The notes beneath the pieces were generated by a model. It did no database searches and was not told the origin of the DNA. It saw only the letters and a list, made by a program, of their open reading frames with translations. Position numbers and translations under genes: made by a program. A DNA stretch of 55,521 nt, from contig CANJNZ010000025.1 in the NCBI GenBank assembly GCA_947476045.1, positions 1 to 55,521 of the forward strand, in the 5' to 3' direction. The stretch is from Chthoniobacteraceae bacterium. GTDB lineage: Bacteria > Verrucomicrobiota > Verrucomicrobiia > Chthoniobacterales > Chthoniobacteraceae. Shown one piece after another: positions 1 to 8,848 of the stretch. Positions within the stretch are counted from its first letter, which is position 1, and each line of letters begins with the position of its first letter.

Positions 1-1
1 A

Positions 2-130
2 CTCCGGCATCGAATGAGGGACACCCTGCAACGTTACTGGGAGGACGCCAAATCCGTCCTCCAACTCATCGGTCGCGACTGGCTGCTGGTTCAACTAAAC
101 GCTATGCGGAAAACTCGAATGTCTGTTTAA
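2..130 (+). CDS. C-terminal 42 residues of an unrecognised protein
   Basis: Frame 2 is open from the left edge to a TAA at 128-130. It reads as an amphipathic, charged segment containing RYWEDAKSVLQLIGRDW and ending in MRKTRMSV. The composition looks like genuine coding sequence. The family cannot be recognised from 42 residues. It lies where the neighbouring DUF2071 gene loses its normal C-terminus, so it may be the end of a transposase or other inserted gene. That is inference only; the sequence left of the window would decide. Confidence 0.35.
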   Translation, partial: LRHRMRDTLQRYWEDAKSVLQLIGRDWLLVQLNAMRKTRMSV

Positions 131-751
131 TTTGAGCAGATGGTATGATAGAGGGTAGGGTGGGTGGTGAACTTGACCTCGAAAGAGTTTTCCTGCGCGA
201 GCGCTGTAGAGAAAATAGCGTTCAATCAGCCAGAAATCCAAGGTGCCAGGTTCTGCGAGTCTGGTTTTTGCACCAATAGAGTAATCGCATCGCGCACGAT
301 AACCGGTTGATTTCCGAAGGCTGCTATATCGGATACCCAGTGCATCTCTCGTCGCGTGCATTTTGGCATGATGGTAGGGAAGTTTGTAGAAAGTCTTGGC
401 CACCCACACGGCGATAGGCTGGTTACATTCCAAGGAGTAAAACCAAACACCGGGAATTCCACGGGAGTCATGCACGTATGTGCGCACATTGAGTTCCAAA
501 AAATTTGACAGCCACGGCAGGCAGGGCAGGCCACGCGGGCGGATGGCATTCATGAAAAATGGAACAAAGCCGATGTATGCTCTGCCATCGAAGGTGTCCA
601 CGTGGAGGCCCTGTGGCAGACTTGCCTGCACAATGTCCGGCTCAACTTCCCAGTGTAGAAATGCCAGATCATTCCATCGCTGATACATTGCTACGTTGCG
701 TCTGGGTTTCTCGCGTGCGGCGAGACGTGCTTCCAGAGTCGGTGCAGTCAT
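95..751 (-). CDS. DUF2071 (YqjF-like) protein, C-terminally truncated
   Basis: The start is the ATG at 751, giving 218 residues; the reading frame stays open far upstream but only as a shadow of accA. The body (RWNDLAFLHWEVEPDIVQ, then LPCLPWLSNFLELNVRTYV and GIPGVWFYSLE) is typical of DUF2071, a family of unknown biochemical function. Normal members continue well past the GQVHHPPYPL segment. Here homology appears to stop there, and the last 17 residues (SYHLLKLNRHSSFPHSV) look unrelated, placing a junction near position 149. The gene lies 8 bp downstream of accA and probably shares its transcript. It is probably non-functional. Confidence 0.7.
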   Translation of the reverse strand: MTAPTLEARLAAREKPRRNVAMYQRWNDLAFLHWEVEPDIVQASLPQGLHVDTFDGRAYIGFVPFFMNAIRPRGLPCLPWLSNFLELNVRTYVHDSRGIPGVWFYSLECNQPIAVWVAKTFYKLPYHHAKMHATRDALGIRYSSLRKSTGYRARCDYSIGAKTRLAEPGTLDFWLIERYFLYSARAGKLFRGQVHHPPYPLSYHLLKLNRHSSFPHSV

Positions 752-759
752 GTATCGGC

Positions 760-1725
760 TTACTCGCCCGTGAAAAAGCCGACGCGGCGGTATTTTTCGT
801 AGCGCTCTTCGAGTAGTTTCTCCATCGGCACTTTCGCCAGCTCGTCGAACTGGCGGGCTACTGCTTTGCGGAGGTTGTTGATCGCGGCCTCGTGATCCTG
901 ATGTGCTCCGCCGAGTGGCTCGGGAATCACTTCGTCCACGAGTTTGAATTCCTTCAAGTCCGTTGCGGTCAGCTTGAGTGCCTCGGCGGCTTCGGGTGCG
1001 TGCTTGCGGTGCTTCCACAAAATCGCTGCGCAACCTTCGGGGCTGATTACGGAATAGTAGGCGTTTTCCAGTATGAGCACGCGGTCGCACACGCCGATGC
1101 CGAGTGCTCCGCCGCTGCCGCCTTCGCCGATGACGACAGCCACGGTGGGCGTGCGCAAAGTCATCATGTCGCGGATATTCACTGCGATGCTTTCGGCGAT
1201 GTGGCGTTCTTCCGCGCCGATGCCGGGGTAGGCTCCGGGAGTATCAATGAGCGCGACGAACGGGCGGCTGAATTTTTCCGCCATGCGCATGAGACGTAGA
1301 GCCTTTCGATAGCCTTCGGGATTTGCGCAGCCGAAATTGCGATGGATGTTTTCCTTTGTGTCGCGCCCTTTTTGGTGGCCGATGACGACGCATTTGTGTC
1401 CGCCAATGGTCGCGAAGCCGCCGGGCATGGACGGGTCTTCGGCGAAGCGGCGGTCGCCATGCAATTCGATGAAATCGCTGAAGGAAAGCTGGAGGTAGTC
1501 GAGCGTGTAAGGGCGCGCTGTATGCCGTGCGATTTGCACGCGCTGCCATGCAGTGAGATTGGAATAAACCGCCTTTTTGGTTTCCTCGATTTTCGCCTCC
1601 ATACGCAACACTTCGGGGTCGAGGTTCACGTTGTTGTCGCGACTGTGCTGGCGCAGGTCTTCGAGTTTGTCTTCGAGTTCCACGATTGGTTTCTCGAAAT
1701 CGAGTGGCTGGAGTTTCATGCTCAT
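760..1725 (-). CDS. accA: acetyl-CoA carboxylase carboxyltransferase subunit alpha
   Basis: This 321-residue protein has the full length of AccA, which with AccD transfers the carboxyl group from biocytin to acetyl-CoA in the first committed step of fatty acid synthesis in the cytoplasm. Family marks visible are the N-terminal LDFEKPIVELEDKLEDL helix, HGDRRFAEDPSMPGGFA, KGRDTKENIHRNFG, PFVALIDTPGAYPGIGAEERH, VIGEGGSGGALGIG and YSVISPEGCAAILWK. The start ATG overlaps the stop of the upstream LysM gene by 4 nt, indicating translational coupling. accD is not in the window. Confidence 0.97.
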   Translation of the reverse strand: MSMKLQPLDFEKPIVELEDKLEDLRQHSRDNNVNLDPEVLRMEAKIEETKKAVYSNLTAWQRVQIARHTARPYTLDYLQLSFSDFIELHGDRRFAEDPSMPGGFATIGGHKCVVIGHQKGRDTKENIHRNFGCANPEGYRKALRLMRMAEKFSRPFVALIDTPGAYPGIGAEERHIAESIAVNIRDMMTLRTPTVAVVIGEGGSGGALGIGVCDRVLILENAYYSVISPEGCAAILWKHRKHAPEAAEALKLTATDLKEFKLVDEVIPEPLGGAHQDHEAAINNLRKAVARQFDELAKVPMEKLLEERYEKYRRVGFFTGE

Positions 1726-2621
1726 TCCATCGTCACGGGAGCGCCCTTAGGAATCAAGACTGCGATTTCGCTCATCGCGGCTGCGGTAAGCGCGATACTC
1801 GCCCCGGCTGGCCGCTGCATTGTGGCTGATGGGTCATCCGAATGACTGTAAAGTGAGTGTCCGGAAATGTTGTGAATGAGCACGTGACGGGCGGAAAAAT
1901 AAGCGAATTCGGTGGGTCTTACGCCACCCTTGTCATTGGTCGCGATTTTATCAGTCACTTTGCCGCTTTGCTTAGGCAGAATGATCACCGGCTTCTTATT
2001 GGCACCCGGCCACGTGAGCGTGGGGTATTGCCGGAAAATTTTGTCGCCACGATAGATCACGATGCGTTTTGCACGTTGCTGGAGCACGAGGCGAAAGTCG
2101 CATGCCGGTGCAAGCAATCGCTGGCCGGGATGGACGGTTTCTTTTTTGAGCTGGTTCAGGTAAACGAGCAGTTCTGCCGGCACCTTCGTTCGAGAGGCGA
2201 TCCGGCCCAGTGAGTCTCCGGATTTTACAATGTAAGTGTTCGTCTCATCGGGCTTCATGGCGAAAAACACGGCGCTGTTAATTTCACCAATTGCATCGAG
2301 TGCCGCATCGCGTTTTTTGGATTCAGGAAATTCCTTCAGGAAGCGTTCCAGCGCGATGAGAGCTTCCGCAGGCTGCGCAGTGCGTCGTATCTCCTCGCAA
2401 CGTGCAAACTCACCGAGGCTGGGATCGGGTGGTGGTGTCGGGGGCGGGAGCTTCTTGTCCGCTACAAGCCGGCGCTCGGGTTCGATATACAGCCGTTTCA
2501 CCGCATAGTAGGCACCGCCAAAGACGCTGGCGGCGAGAAGCAGAATGATGAACAGGCGAAGTAGCACAGATGTGAAGGTTGCGGTGAATATAACGAGGCG
2601 GAAGCGAAAACCTTTCAGCAA
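1722..2621 (-). CDS. LysM protein with a catalytically dead L,D-transpeptidase-like domain
   Basis: About 299 residues: an N-terminal membrane anchor (LLRLFIILLLAASVFGG), a proline-rich linker, a short helical TPR-like segment, a LysM domain (TYIVKSGDSLGRIASRTKVP...GQRLL) for peptidoglycan binding, and a C-terminal YkuD-like domain. In active YkuD enzymes the last domain carries an SHGC-x-R motif. Here the aligned stretch reads RPAGASIAL, so the nucleophilic Cys is Ser and the Arg is Ala. An envelope scaffold or binding role is therefore more likely than cross-linking. No ATG is available near the start; the TTG at 2621 is the best guess and the frame stays open further upstream. Confidence 0.75.
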   Translation of the reverse strand: MLKGFRFRLVIFTATFTSVLLRLFIILLLAASVFGGAYYAVKRLYIEPERRLVADKKLPPPTPPPDPSLGEFARCEEIRRTAQPAEALIALERFLKEFPESKKRDAALDAIGEINSAVFFAMKPDETNTYIVKSGDSLGRIASRTKVPAELLVYLNQLKKETVHPGQRLLAPACDFRLVLQQRAKRIVIYRGDKIFRQYPTLTWPGANKKPVIILPKQSGKVTDKIATNDKGGVRPTEFAYFSARHVLIHNISGHSLYSHSDDPSATMQRPAGASIALTAAAMSEIAVLIPKGAPVTME

Positions 2622-2662
2622 AATTTCATAGGCTGCTTTGAGTGTGGCAATCGCGACGATTT

Positions 2663-3184
2663 TTAAATCAAACCTCTACGTTTCCATTCGTCCACATTGC
2701 CTGCGGCTGAACGCTGGATCATGTCGGTCGCGAATTTAAGCAGGCAGACCTCCCAACCTTCGTCTACGCCGCAAATCACCGTGCACATCGGGTCTTCATC
2801 GCGGTCCACGCGCTCGCGGAGCGAGGCGATGACGTCTTCGAGCGGGCGATGCACGATCTCCTCGCGCACGTCCGTTTTGCGAAACTGAAAACCGTATTTC
2901 AATACAGCCAGCTCGGCCGCATTTTCACGCAACCAGCCGACAAACGCCTCTGCTTTTTCGCCGAAGCCTTCGAGCATCTGGTGATAGTGCGCCGGGGTGA
3001 TGAGGCGCGGGCGCTCGGCGTGGAGCTTGCCATCGCGCACACGCACATGCCCCACGGTGTCCATCATCTCGGTCACCAGAAAAAAACGGAACACCGTGGA
3101 ACCGAACGTCTCGATACGGTTCTGCGGTGCCACGACCACCTGCGTGTTTTCTATCGCGTAATGAAAGCTGTCCTCGTTGAGCAT
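2663..3184 (-). CDS. conserved protein of unknown function
   Basis: The protein is 173 residues from the first ATG, soluble, without a signal peptide, and rich in charged residues (NRIETFGSTVFRFFLVTEMMD, RPRLITPAHYHQMLLEGF-like, DEDPMCTVICGVDEGWEVCLLKFA). No family with known activity is recognised. The same frame upstream of the ATG remains coding-like for about 26 codons (AELFIPAYEKRIAAQRDTAIFRPL) back to the stop of the preceding gene, but contains no ATG, GTG or TTG. The true start may be non-canonical. It lies in the minus-strand run leading to accA. Confidence 0.65.
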   Translation of the reverse strand: MLNEDSFHYAIENTQVVVAPQNRIETFGSTVFRFFLVTEMMDTVGHVRVRDGKLHAERPRLITPAHYHQMLEGFGEKAEAFVGWLRENAAELAVLKYGFQFRKTDVREEIVHRPLEDVIASLRERVDRDEDPMCTVICGVDEGWEVCLLKFATDMIQRSAAGNVDEWKRRGLI

Positions 3185-3268
3185 GAGCGGGCGGAAAATA
3201 GCGGTGTCGCGCTGTGCTGCAATGCGCTTTTCGTATGCGGGAATGAACAGTTCAGCGTGCTTGGTGGA

Positions 3269-5584
3269 TTATTTGGCAGCGCTGACACCTGCGGGAATAT
3301 TCACCGGCATCGCGAGCAGGCGCTTGCTTTCGCCGAGTAGCCATTTCACGTCGCGGAAAGGACGGTAGGAAATATCCTGCCAGCGAACGTATCCGGCGGC
3401 ATCAACGAGGAAGGTGCCGTGGAGTGGAGTGTTTTCAAAATCATCGAACGCACGATATGTGTGGAAAGCGGCGAGTGTGTGATCGGAGACGATGGGGAAG
3501 GGGAATCCCTCCGCGTCCTTGGCTTGCGCAAAGGTCTTTTGGAGGTCCTCCGCGCTGTCGGTGCTGACGGCGGTGATGGTTATGCCAGCGTCCGTATATT
3601 CCTTCGCGAGAGGCGCGAGGAGATTAAGTTGTTCGATGCAATGTGAGCAGCCGCTGCCTAGGTAAAATACGAGCAGATGCGGTTTGCCTTTGAGGTCGGA
3701 AAGGGAGTGCTGCTTGCCGTTGGCATCCATCGCGCTCCATGCGGGCGCGGGGTAGGGGTGCCAGCGGAATGGGCCGAGTGTTGAAATTTCCGGGCGCGCT
3801 CCGCTGTCAGCGGGCCATTCGAGTTTTGGGCGCCAATCTGCTGGCAGGTCGAGTGCACTAATGATAGGCGCGAGTCGCGTGAATACCCGCTCGCTGATGT
3901 CTGCCTGCGCGCAAAGTGGGCGTAGTTTCTCGAATGTTTTCTTCGCCTCGTCCTGCTTGCCCGTGACCCACTGGATGCTTGCCAGTGTGGCAAGGGGGAG
4001 CACTTGTTGCTCGCCGTCCTTCACGGCTTTTTCAGCAAGCTCCAGTGCCTTCTTGTCGTCCACGAGAGTGAGTTGGATGCGTGCGAGACGGAGCGGCGGG
4101 ATGTCCTTCACATCGGCAAGAATTGTCCGAATTTCCTCCGCGCTCTTTTCCTCTGCAATGGCCTTATACAATCGGATTTCATTGCGCAGACTTTCGAGCT
4201 TGGAAAGTTGGTCGCTGTTTTTTTTGAAAACTTCCGTCATCGCGTTGGCGACTTGGTCGGCGGGTTTGTTTTCCTTCTTCGCATCACTCTCGGCTTTCTC
4301 TGCGTCTGCGTAGCGAGTTTCGTGGAGTTTTTTAATGAGCGCATCCACGGCAGCGATTTTCTCTTCGCCCTTCGCCTTGTTGCCCGCCTGGAAAGCCGCC
4401 ACGCCGATGGCGCGGAGACGCCGCGCTTCCTCTACAGGGTCGCTGAATGCTTCGAGATACTGTGTGCCGTCGAGTGCGAGGAGTTCTTCCCATCTTTCCC
4501 ACGAAAGGAGCAAATCGAGCAGACGTTTGCGGCCCATCGCGTAGCCGGTGCGGGCGTCGGGGTAATCGTCTTTGCCGATGAGCACATGGCCAGGCGCGAG
4601 GCGTGGGAGTTCGATCATGTTCTTCGCGAGATCGAGCGCATCGTGCACGCGGCCAATGAAGCCGAGGTTCTCCACCAGCCAGTCATTGTTGTGGGCGTAG
4701 TTGTGAATTTGTTCCGGCATGATGCGCGAGGCGATCATGTGGGCGTGGTCGGTGCGGGCGCTGGCTTCCTGCTGCCATGCGGCGTCGGCCCAGCGATGGA
4801 GGCGCGTGAAAGTATGCCCCGGCATGTGCCACATGTGCGCGATGCCGGGCGCGCTCTGCCCGAGCGTGGATGCATCTGTCAGTGCGCGACGGTCGTCTTC
4901 GTAATTCCAAAGATGGATGAGATAGTGATGAATGCCGGGGTGCTGAGGATTCTTCACCTGAACCTGCTGCGCGAGCGCTGCGATGGCAGTGTGACTGGTG
5001 ACGGGGATGCCATGTTGCGAGTTGTCCCACAGATGAAAGACCAGAAGCGCCTTCGCTTCGATGTCATCGGGATACTCGAAGATCAATTTCTCCAGCGCCT
5101 TCACGAGCGCCTTGCGTTTACCTTCATCAGGCTTCTTCGCTTCGTTGAAAAACGCTGTGTAAACGCCAATCCACGCCTGCTCCCGCGCACCCGCCTTATC
5201 CTTTCGCTTCAAGGCTTCCTTGATGAAATCCGCGCTGCGCTTCTCGTTGTTGAGGTTTGCCATCGCCAGACCGCAGTAGGCCATCGCGCAGTCAGGATCC
5301 AATTTTGCCACCTGCCGGAACGACCGCTCCGCTTCGTAATACCAAAATCCGTGAAGCTGCCCGAGGCCCTGATCGAAAAACTTCTGCGCCTCCGCGTTCT
5401 TCGTCGTAATTTCAAAATGAACACTCCCCGTGCCCGGCAGCAGCACAGCAGCCTGACGTGGCCCTTCGTCGAAAACTTCACCATGTGAGCTGTGTCCGAA
5501 AAGCGGTTTGCCGTCGGGACCGAGCGCGACATCGTCGGCGTTCACCACAGAGATGCAGGCGAGAAAAAGGAGAAGACGCTTCAT
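3269..5584 (-). CDS. exported TPR protein with C-terminal thioredoxin-like (AhpC/TSA) domain
   Basis: The start is the ATG at 5584, which begins a clear signal peptide (MKRLLLFLACISVVNA); an earlier in-frame ATG would bury it. The mature protein of about 750 residues has tetratricopeptide-like helices (FWYYEAERSFRQVAKLDPDCAMAYCGLAMANL) and a long helical middle. The C-terminal redoxin domain starts near residue 620 with LKGKPHLLVFYLGSGCSHCIEQL, a CxxC redox site, and continues in peroxiredoxin-like order (AVSTDSAEDLQKTF, GTFLVDAAGYVRWQDI). A periplasmic thiol-redox or scaffold role is inferred. It is first in the minus-strand block. Confidence 0.85.
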   Translation of the reverse strand: MKRLLLFLACISVVNADDVALGPDGKPLFGHSSHGEVFDEGPRQAAVLLPGTGSVHFEITTKNAEAQKFFDQGLGQLHGFWYYEAERSFRQVAKLDPDCAMAYCGLAMANLNNEKRSADFIKEALKRKDKAGAREQAWIGVYTAFFNEAKKPDEGKRKALVKALEKLIFEYPDDIEAKALLVFHLWDNSQHGIPVTSHTAIAALAQQVQVKNPQHPGIHHYLIHLWNYEDDRRALTDASTLGQSAPGIAHMWHMPGHTFTRLHRWADAAWQQEASARTDHAHMIASRIMPEQIHNYAHNNDWLVENLGFIGRVHDALDLAKNMIELPRLAPGHVLIGKDDYPDARTGYAMGRKRLLDLLLSWERWEELLALDGTQYLEAFSDPVEEARRLRAIGVAAFQAGNKAKGEEKIAAVDALIKKLHETRYADAEKAESDAKKENKPADQVANAMTEVFKKNSDQLSKLESLRNEIRLYKAIAEEKSAEEIRTILADVKDIPPLRLARIQLTLVDDKKALELAEKAVKDGEQQVLPLATLASIQWVTGKQDEAKKTFEKLRPLCAQADISERVFTRLAPIISALDLPADWRPKLEWPADSGARPEISTLGPFRWHPYPAPAWSAMDANGKQHSLSDLKGKPHLLVFYLGSGCSHCIEQLNLLAPLAKEYTDAGITITAVSTDSAEDLQKTFAQAKDAEGFPFPIVSDHTLAAFHTYRAFDDFENTPLHGTFLVDAAGYVRWQDISYRPFRDVKWLLGESKRLLAMPVNIPAGVSAAK

Positions 5585-5640
5585 GGTTTCAGTCACAACA
5601 ACCATCGAAGTCGTTTTATTCAAGGGGCGAATGCTTTGAA

Positions 5641-5694
5641 TGGACTGCTTGGACATGGATGGACTGCCTAGACTGCTTGGACTGCATGGACACG
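5641..5694. repeat. short degenerate repeat of TGGACTGC/TGGACATGGA words
   Basis: The 179-bp gap between the divergent genes starting at 5584 and 5764 contains at least five closely spaced copies of TGGACTGC or close variants, interleaved with TGGACATGGA. It has the look of a slipped-strand tandem repeat. It sits where the promoters of both divergent genes must lie; no clear -35/-10 pair is visible. Confidence 0.55.
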
Positions 5695-5763
5695 GAGTTG
5701 AAGGTCGCACTTTCCAAAATCGCTTTGCGTGCTAACGTCCGCGCCCTTTTCCGAAAATACGCC

Positions 5764-6957
5764 ATGCCACTGCCTAGCATCATTGACCCGTCACGTTACG
5801 CGAAGACCGAGTTTAGTAACGACGAAATCGCCCGCTACTCTCGTCACTTGATCATGCCGGAGGTGACGCTGGAGGGGCAGAAGAAGCTCAAAGAAGCGAG
5901 CGTCCTGTGCATCGGTGCTGGTGGGTTGGGCTCGCCCATTTTGCTCTATCTCGCGGCGGCGGGCATCGGTCGCATCGGCATTGTGGACAGCGATGTGGTG
6001 GATTTTTCCAACCTCCAGCGACAGGTGCTGCACGGCACGAAAGACGTGGGGCGCAGCAAATGCAAATCGGCCCGCGAGCGCATCCGCGACATCAATCCCA
6101 ACGTGCAGGTGGACATTTTTGAAACCCTCTTCACGAGCGAGAACGCCCGCCAGATCGTCGCGCCCTATGACATCCTCATAGACGGCACCGACAATTTCCA
6201 GACGCGCTATCTCACGAACGACCTCTGCGTCTTCACGAAGAAAGTGAACATCTACGGCTCTATCTTCCGCTTCGATGGACAGGCCACCGTTTTCGCGCCG
6301 CACCTTGGCGGGCCCTGTTACCGCTGCATGTTCCCCGAGCCGCCGCCACCCGGTGAAGTGCCCACGTGCGCCGAGGGCGGAGTGCTCGGTGTGCTACCGG
6401 GAATCATCGGCGTTATTCAGGCAGTCGAGGCCGTCAAACTCATCTGCGGCATCGGCGAGCCACTACTCGGACGTCTTGTGAATTTCGATGCGCTCGCCAT
6501 GAAATTCCGCGAGTTCAAACTTCGCCGCGATCCGAAATGCCCAGTCTGCGGCCCGAACCCCACCATCACCGACCTCATAGATTACGATCAATTCTGCGGC
6601 ATCCCGCAGGCCCGTGCGAAACACGAAGAGGAAGCGAACGTCCCGCACATCACCGTGGAGGAACTCCAAGCCCGACTCGCTGGCGGCACACCATTCCGTT
6701 TTGTGGACGTGCGCGAGCCTTACGAGCGCGACATTTGCGGCCTCGAAAAAGCCACACTCATTCCCATCGCGCAACTCCCCGCCCGCATGAGCGAACTGGA
6801 CAGCGCCGAAGACACCATTCTCATCTGCAAAAACGGAGCCCGCTCCGCCCACGCCGTGAAAATGCTCCAGGAAGCCGGCTTCACCCGCGCATGGAACGTT
6901 GAGCGTGGCTACGAAGCATGGGCCGAGCGCATTGATACGAATTTCCCAAAATACTAG
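5764..6957 (+). CDS. moeB: MoeB/ThiF-type adenylyltransferase fused to rhodanese (MoeZ-like)
   Basis: The start ATG at 5764 gives 397 residues; the frame is open upstream but the family begins here (YSRHLIMPEV). The E1-like domain has the ATP-binding GAGGLGSP, the VDFSNLQRQ loop, the catalytic-Cys region PTCAEGGVLG and zinc ligands YRC and CPVC. A rhodanese domain follows from about residue 290 with active-site loop CKNGARS. Such fusions adenylate and then sulfurate ubiquitin-like sulfur carriers (MoaD, ThiS, CysO types) for molybdopterin, thiamine or cysteine synthesis. Which carrier is served here cannot be told, since none is encoded nearby. Confidence 0.92.
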   Translation: MPLPSIIDPSRYAKTEFSNDEIARYSRHLIMPEVTLEGQKKLKEASVLCIGAGGLGSPILLYLAAAGIGRIGIVDSDVVDFSNLQRQVLHGTKDVGRSKCKSARERIRDINPNVQVDIFETLFTSENARQIVAPYDILIDGTDNFQTRYLTNDLCVFTKKVNIYGSIFRFDGQATVFAPHLGGPCYRCMFPEPPPPGEVPTCAEGGVLGVLPGIIGVIQAVEAVKLICGIGEPLLGRLVNFDALAMKFREFKLRRDPKCPVCGPNPTITDLIDYDQFCGIPQARAKHEEEANVPHITVEELQARLAGGTPFRFVDVREPYERDICGLEKATLIPIAQLPARMSELDSAEDTILICKNGARSAHAVKMLQEAGFTRAWNVERGYEAWAERIDTNFPKY

Positions 6958-7058
6958 TTCATCTGCGCAGCTTGCGGTGGGGGGGCGCGGCGTGGTATTG
7001 GGGCGTCATGTCTGCTATGTGTCCGCGCTTTTCCATGAATGATGTTTCCGGCCTGCCA

Positions 7059-7766
7059 ATGCGCGCCTTATTTATGAGATGTTTCCTGCTCGTGTGCGCG
7101 TTTTTTTTTACAGGCTGCGACAAGCAGAACCCGCAGCGCGATGCTGTGACACAGGCTGATGAGCGGGTAAAGGTGGGTGCGTTTCGTGAGGCGATCCGGA
7201 CTTATGAAAGCGCCCTGGATGGCACGGCAAAGACGGCAGATATCCACTATAAGATCGCGATGCTTTACGATGACAAGCTGAAGGAGCCACTTGATGCGAT
7301 CCACCACTACGACCGCTATCTGGAACTGGCGCCGAAGGGCGGTCACGCGAAGGATGCGAATACGGCGAAGGCGGATTGTGAGAAGCGTCTGCAGCTTAAA
7401 TTGACAAAGGAGGGATTCATGAGCACGGGCGAGGGTGTGCGCTTGCGCAATGAAAATGAGACTTTGCGCAAGACCATCGCCGAACTGCGTAGCCCTAAAC
7501 CCGTATCCCCAACTGAAAAGCCCGACCCGAACAAGCCAGATGCGATGCCACCCGGCGCCAAGCGTTACTCGGTGGCGAGAGGCGATACTCTGGCTAAGAT
7601 CGCAACCAAGTTTTACAATAACAGGGCATATGCGGGGCACATTAAGGACGCGAACTTCAACCAACTGCGCGGCGGGGATGCTTTGCAGGTGGGGATGATT
7701 TTGATCATTCCCGAGTCTCCCGGGAAAAAGAAGACCGAAACGTCTGTGAAAAAAAAACACCGGTAG
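7059..7766 (+). CDS. lipoprotein with TPR-like region and C-terminal LysM domain
   Basis: The chosen start (ATG 7059) gives a short signal peptide ending in a lipobox (CAFFFTGC, then DKQ); ATGs at 7074 and further upstream are possible. The mature part has a tetratricopeptide-like segment (AFREAIRTYESALDGTAKTADIHYKIAMLYDD), a helical linker, and a LysM domain near the C-terminus (YSVARGDTLAKIATKFYNN...LQVGMILIIP) for binding peptidoglycan. It is a lipid-anchored envelope protein; no enzyme domain is seen. Tail: lysine-rich KKKTETSVKKKHR. Confidence 0.85.
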   Translation: MRALFMRCFLLVCAFFFTGCDKQNPQRDAVTQADERVKVGAFREAIRTYESALDGTAKTADIHYKIAMLYDDKLKEPLDAIHHYDRYLELAPKGGHAKDANTAKADCEKRLQLKLTKEGFMSTGEGVRLRNENETLRKTIAELRSPKPVSPTEKPDPNKPDAMPPGAKRYSVARGDTLAKIATKFYNNRAYAGHIKDANFNQLRGGDALQVGMILIIPESPGKKKTETSVKKKHR

Positions 7767-7900
7767 TTCCACCACTAAACCCAGGCGGAAGTGAATGATG
7801 GTGATGAAAAATCGAGTGGCGCGTCGCGCACCGTGAGCGAAGGGCGCTATAGGAACGCGGTTGCCACGGCGCGAGTCCTCTGGCATTGCGTGTCGCGCTC

Positions 7901-8794
7901 ATGATCCAATTCATCCGCGCCATCCACGAAGCCTGCCGAACTGCGAGCCGCCCTGCGGTGTCGTTTGAATTTTTCCCGCCCAAGACGGACGAGGGCGAAC
8001 GCAATTTGCTCGAGAAAACGATGCCCGCGCTGATGGCGCTGAAGCCCGATTATTGCTCCGTGACCTACGGAGCCGGCGGCGGCACGCGGGAGAAGACGAT
8101 TGGTATCGTGGACCGCATCCAGCGCGAGCATGCGCTCACGACGATGATGCATTTGACGTGCGTAAATTCGACACGTGAGCAACTCCACGATGTCGTTCTC
8201 GAAGCAAAGGCGCGCGGCATCAAAAACATCCTCGCGCTGCGTGGAGATCCGCCAGTCGGAGCGAGTGAATGGACGGCGACCGACGGGGGCTTCACGTATT
8301 CGAGTGAGTTGGTCGCTTTCTTGCGCGAACTCGGCGGCGTGAGCATCGGCACGGCGGGTTTTCCAGAAGGGCACATCGCGCAGAAGGCGGGGCGCGAAGT
8401 GGATTGGGGTCATCTGCGCGAGAAGATCTCGGCAGGCGCGGACTTCGTGATCACGCAGCTCTTTTTTAACAACGAAGATTTCTATCGTTTCGCTGAATAC
8501 ATGACGAAGCAACTTGGTGTAAACGTGCCGATCATCCCCGGCATCTTCCCAGTGCTCTCCGGCAAGCAGACGAAGAAATTTACCGAGATGTGCGGTGCGC
8601 AGTTGCCGGCGGAGTTTGTGAGCAATCTTGATTCGCTCTGCGATGACGATGCTGCCGTCGCCGAATACGGAATCGAATACGCCACGCGCCAGTGCGAGGA
8701 GTTGCTGGAATTCGGTGTGAACGGTCTTCATTTCTACACGCTGAACAAGGCCGCTTCGACCACGGCTATCGTAAAAAATCTCGGCCTCGCGTAG
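7901..8794 (+). CDS. metF: 5,10-methylenetetrahydrofolate reductase
   Basis: The 297-residue protein has normal MetF length. It reduces methylene-THF to methyl-THF with FAD, supplying the methyl group for methionine synthesis. Family marks: VSFEFFPPKTDEGERNL at the N-terminus, SVTYGAGGGTREKT, HLTCVNSTREQL, NILALRGDPP, TAGFPEGH, DFVITQLFFNNEDFYRF, IIPGIFPV and the C-terminal GVNGLHFYTLNKA. The start ATG at 7901 is preferred over one five codons upstream because the family begins at that point. No SAM or SAH riboswitch structure was recognised in the 130 bp upstream. Confidence 0.96.
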   Translation: MIQFIRAIHEACRTASRPAVSFEFFPPKTDEGERNLLEKTMPALMALKPDYCSVTYGAGGGTREKTIGIVDRIQREHALTTMMHLTCVNSTREQLHDVVLEAKARGIKNILALRGDPPVGASEWTATDGGFTYSSELVAFLRELGGVSIGTAGFPEGHIAQKAGREVDWGHLREKISAGADFVITQLFFNNEDFYRFAEYMTKQLGVNVPIIPGIFPVLSGKQTKKFTEMCGAQLPAEFVSNLDSLCDDDAAVAEYGIEYATRQCEELLEFGVNGLHFYTLNKAASTTAIVKNLGLA

Positions 8795-8848
8795 GGCGCG
8801 GCAAATGGCATTGCCATTCGTGCTGGGGAAAGTCAGCGTGCCTGCCGC

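Noticed and set aside
4004-5488. 494-codon plus-strand ORF
   Set aside because: Antisense of the TPR-thioredoxin fusion; no family features.
7767-7900. SAM or SAH riboswitch upstream of metF
   Set aside because: No recognisable conserved core or paired stems were found in the leader.
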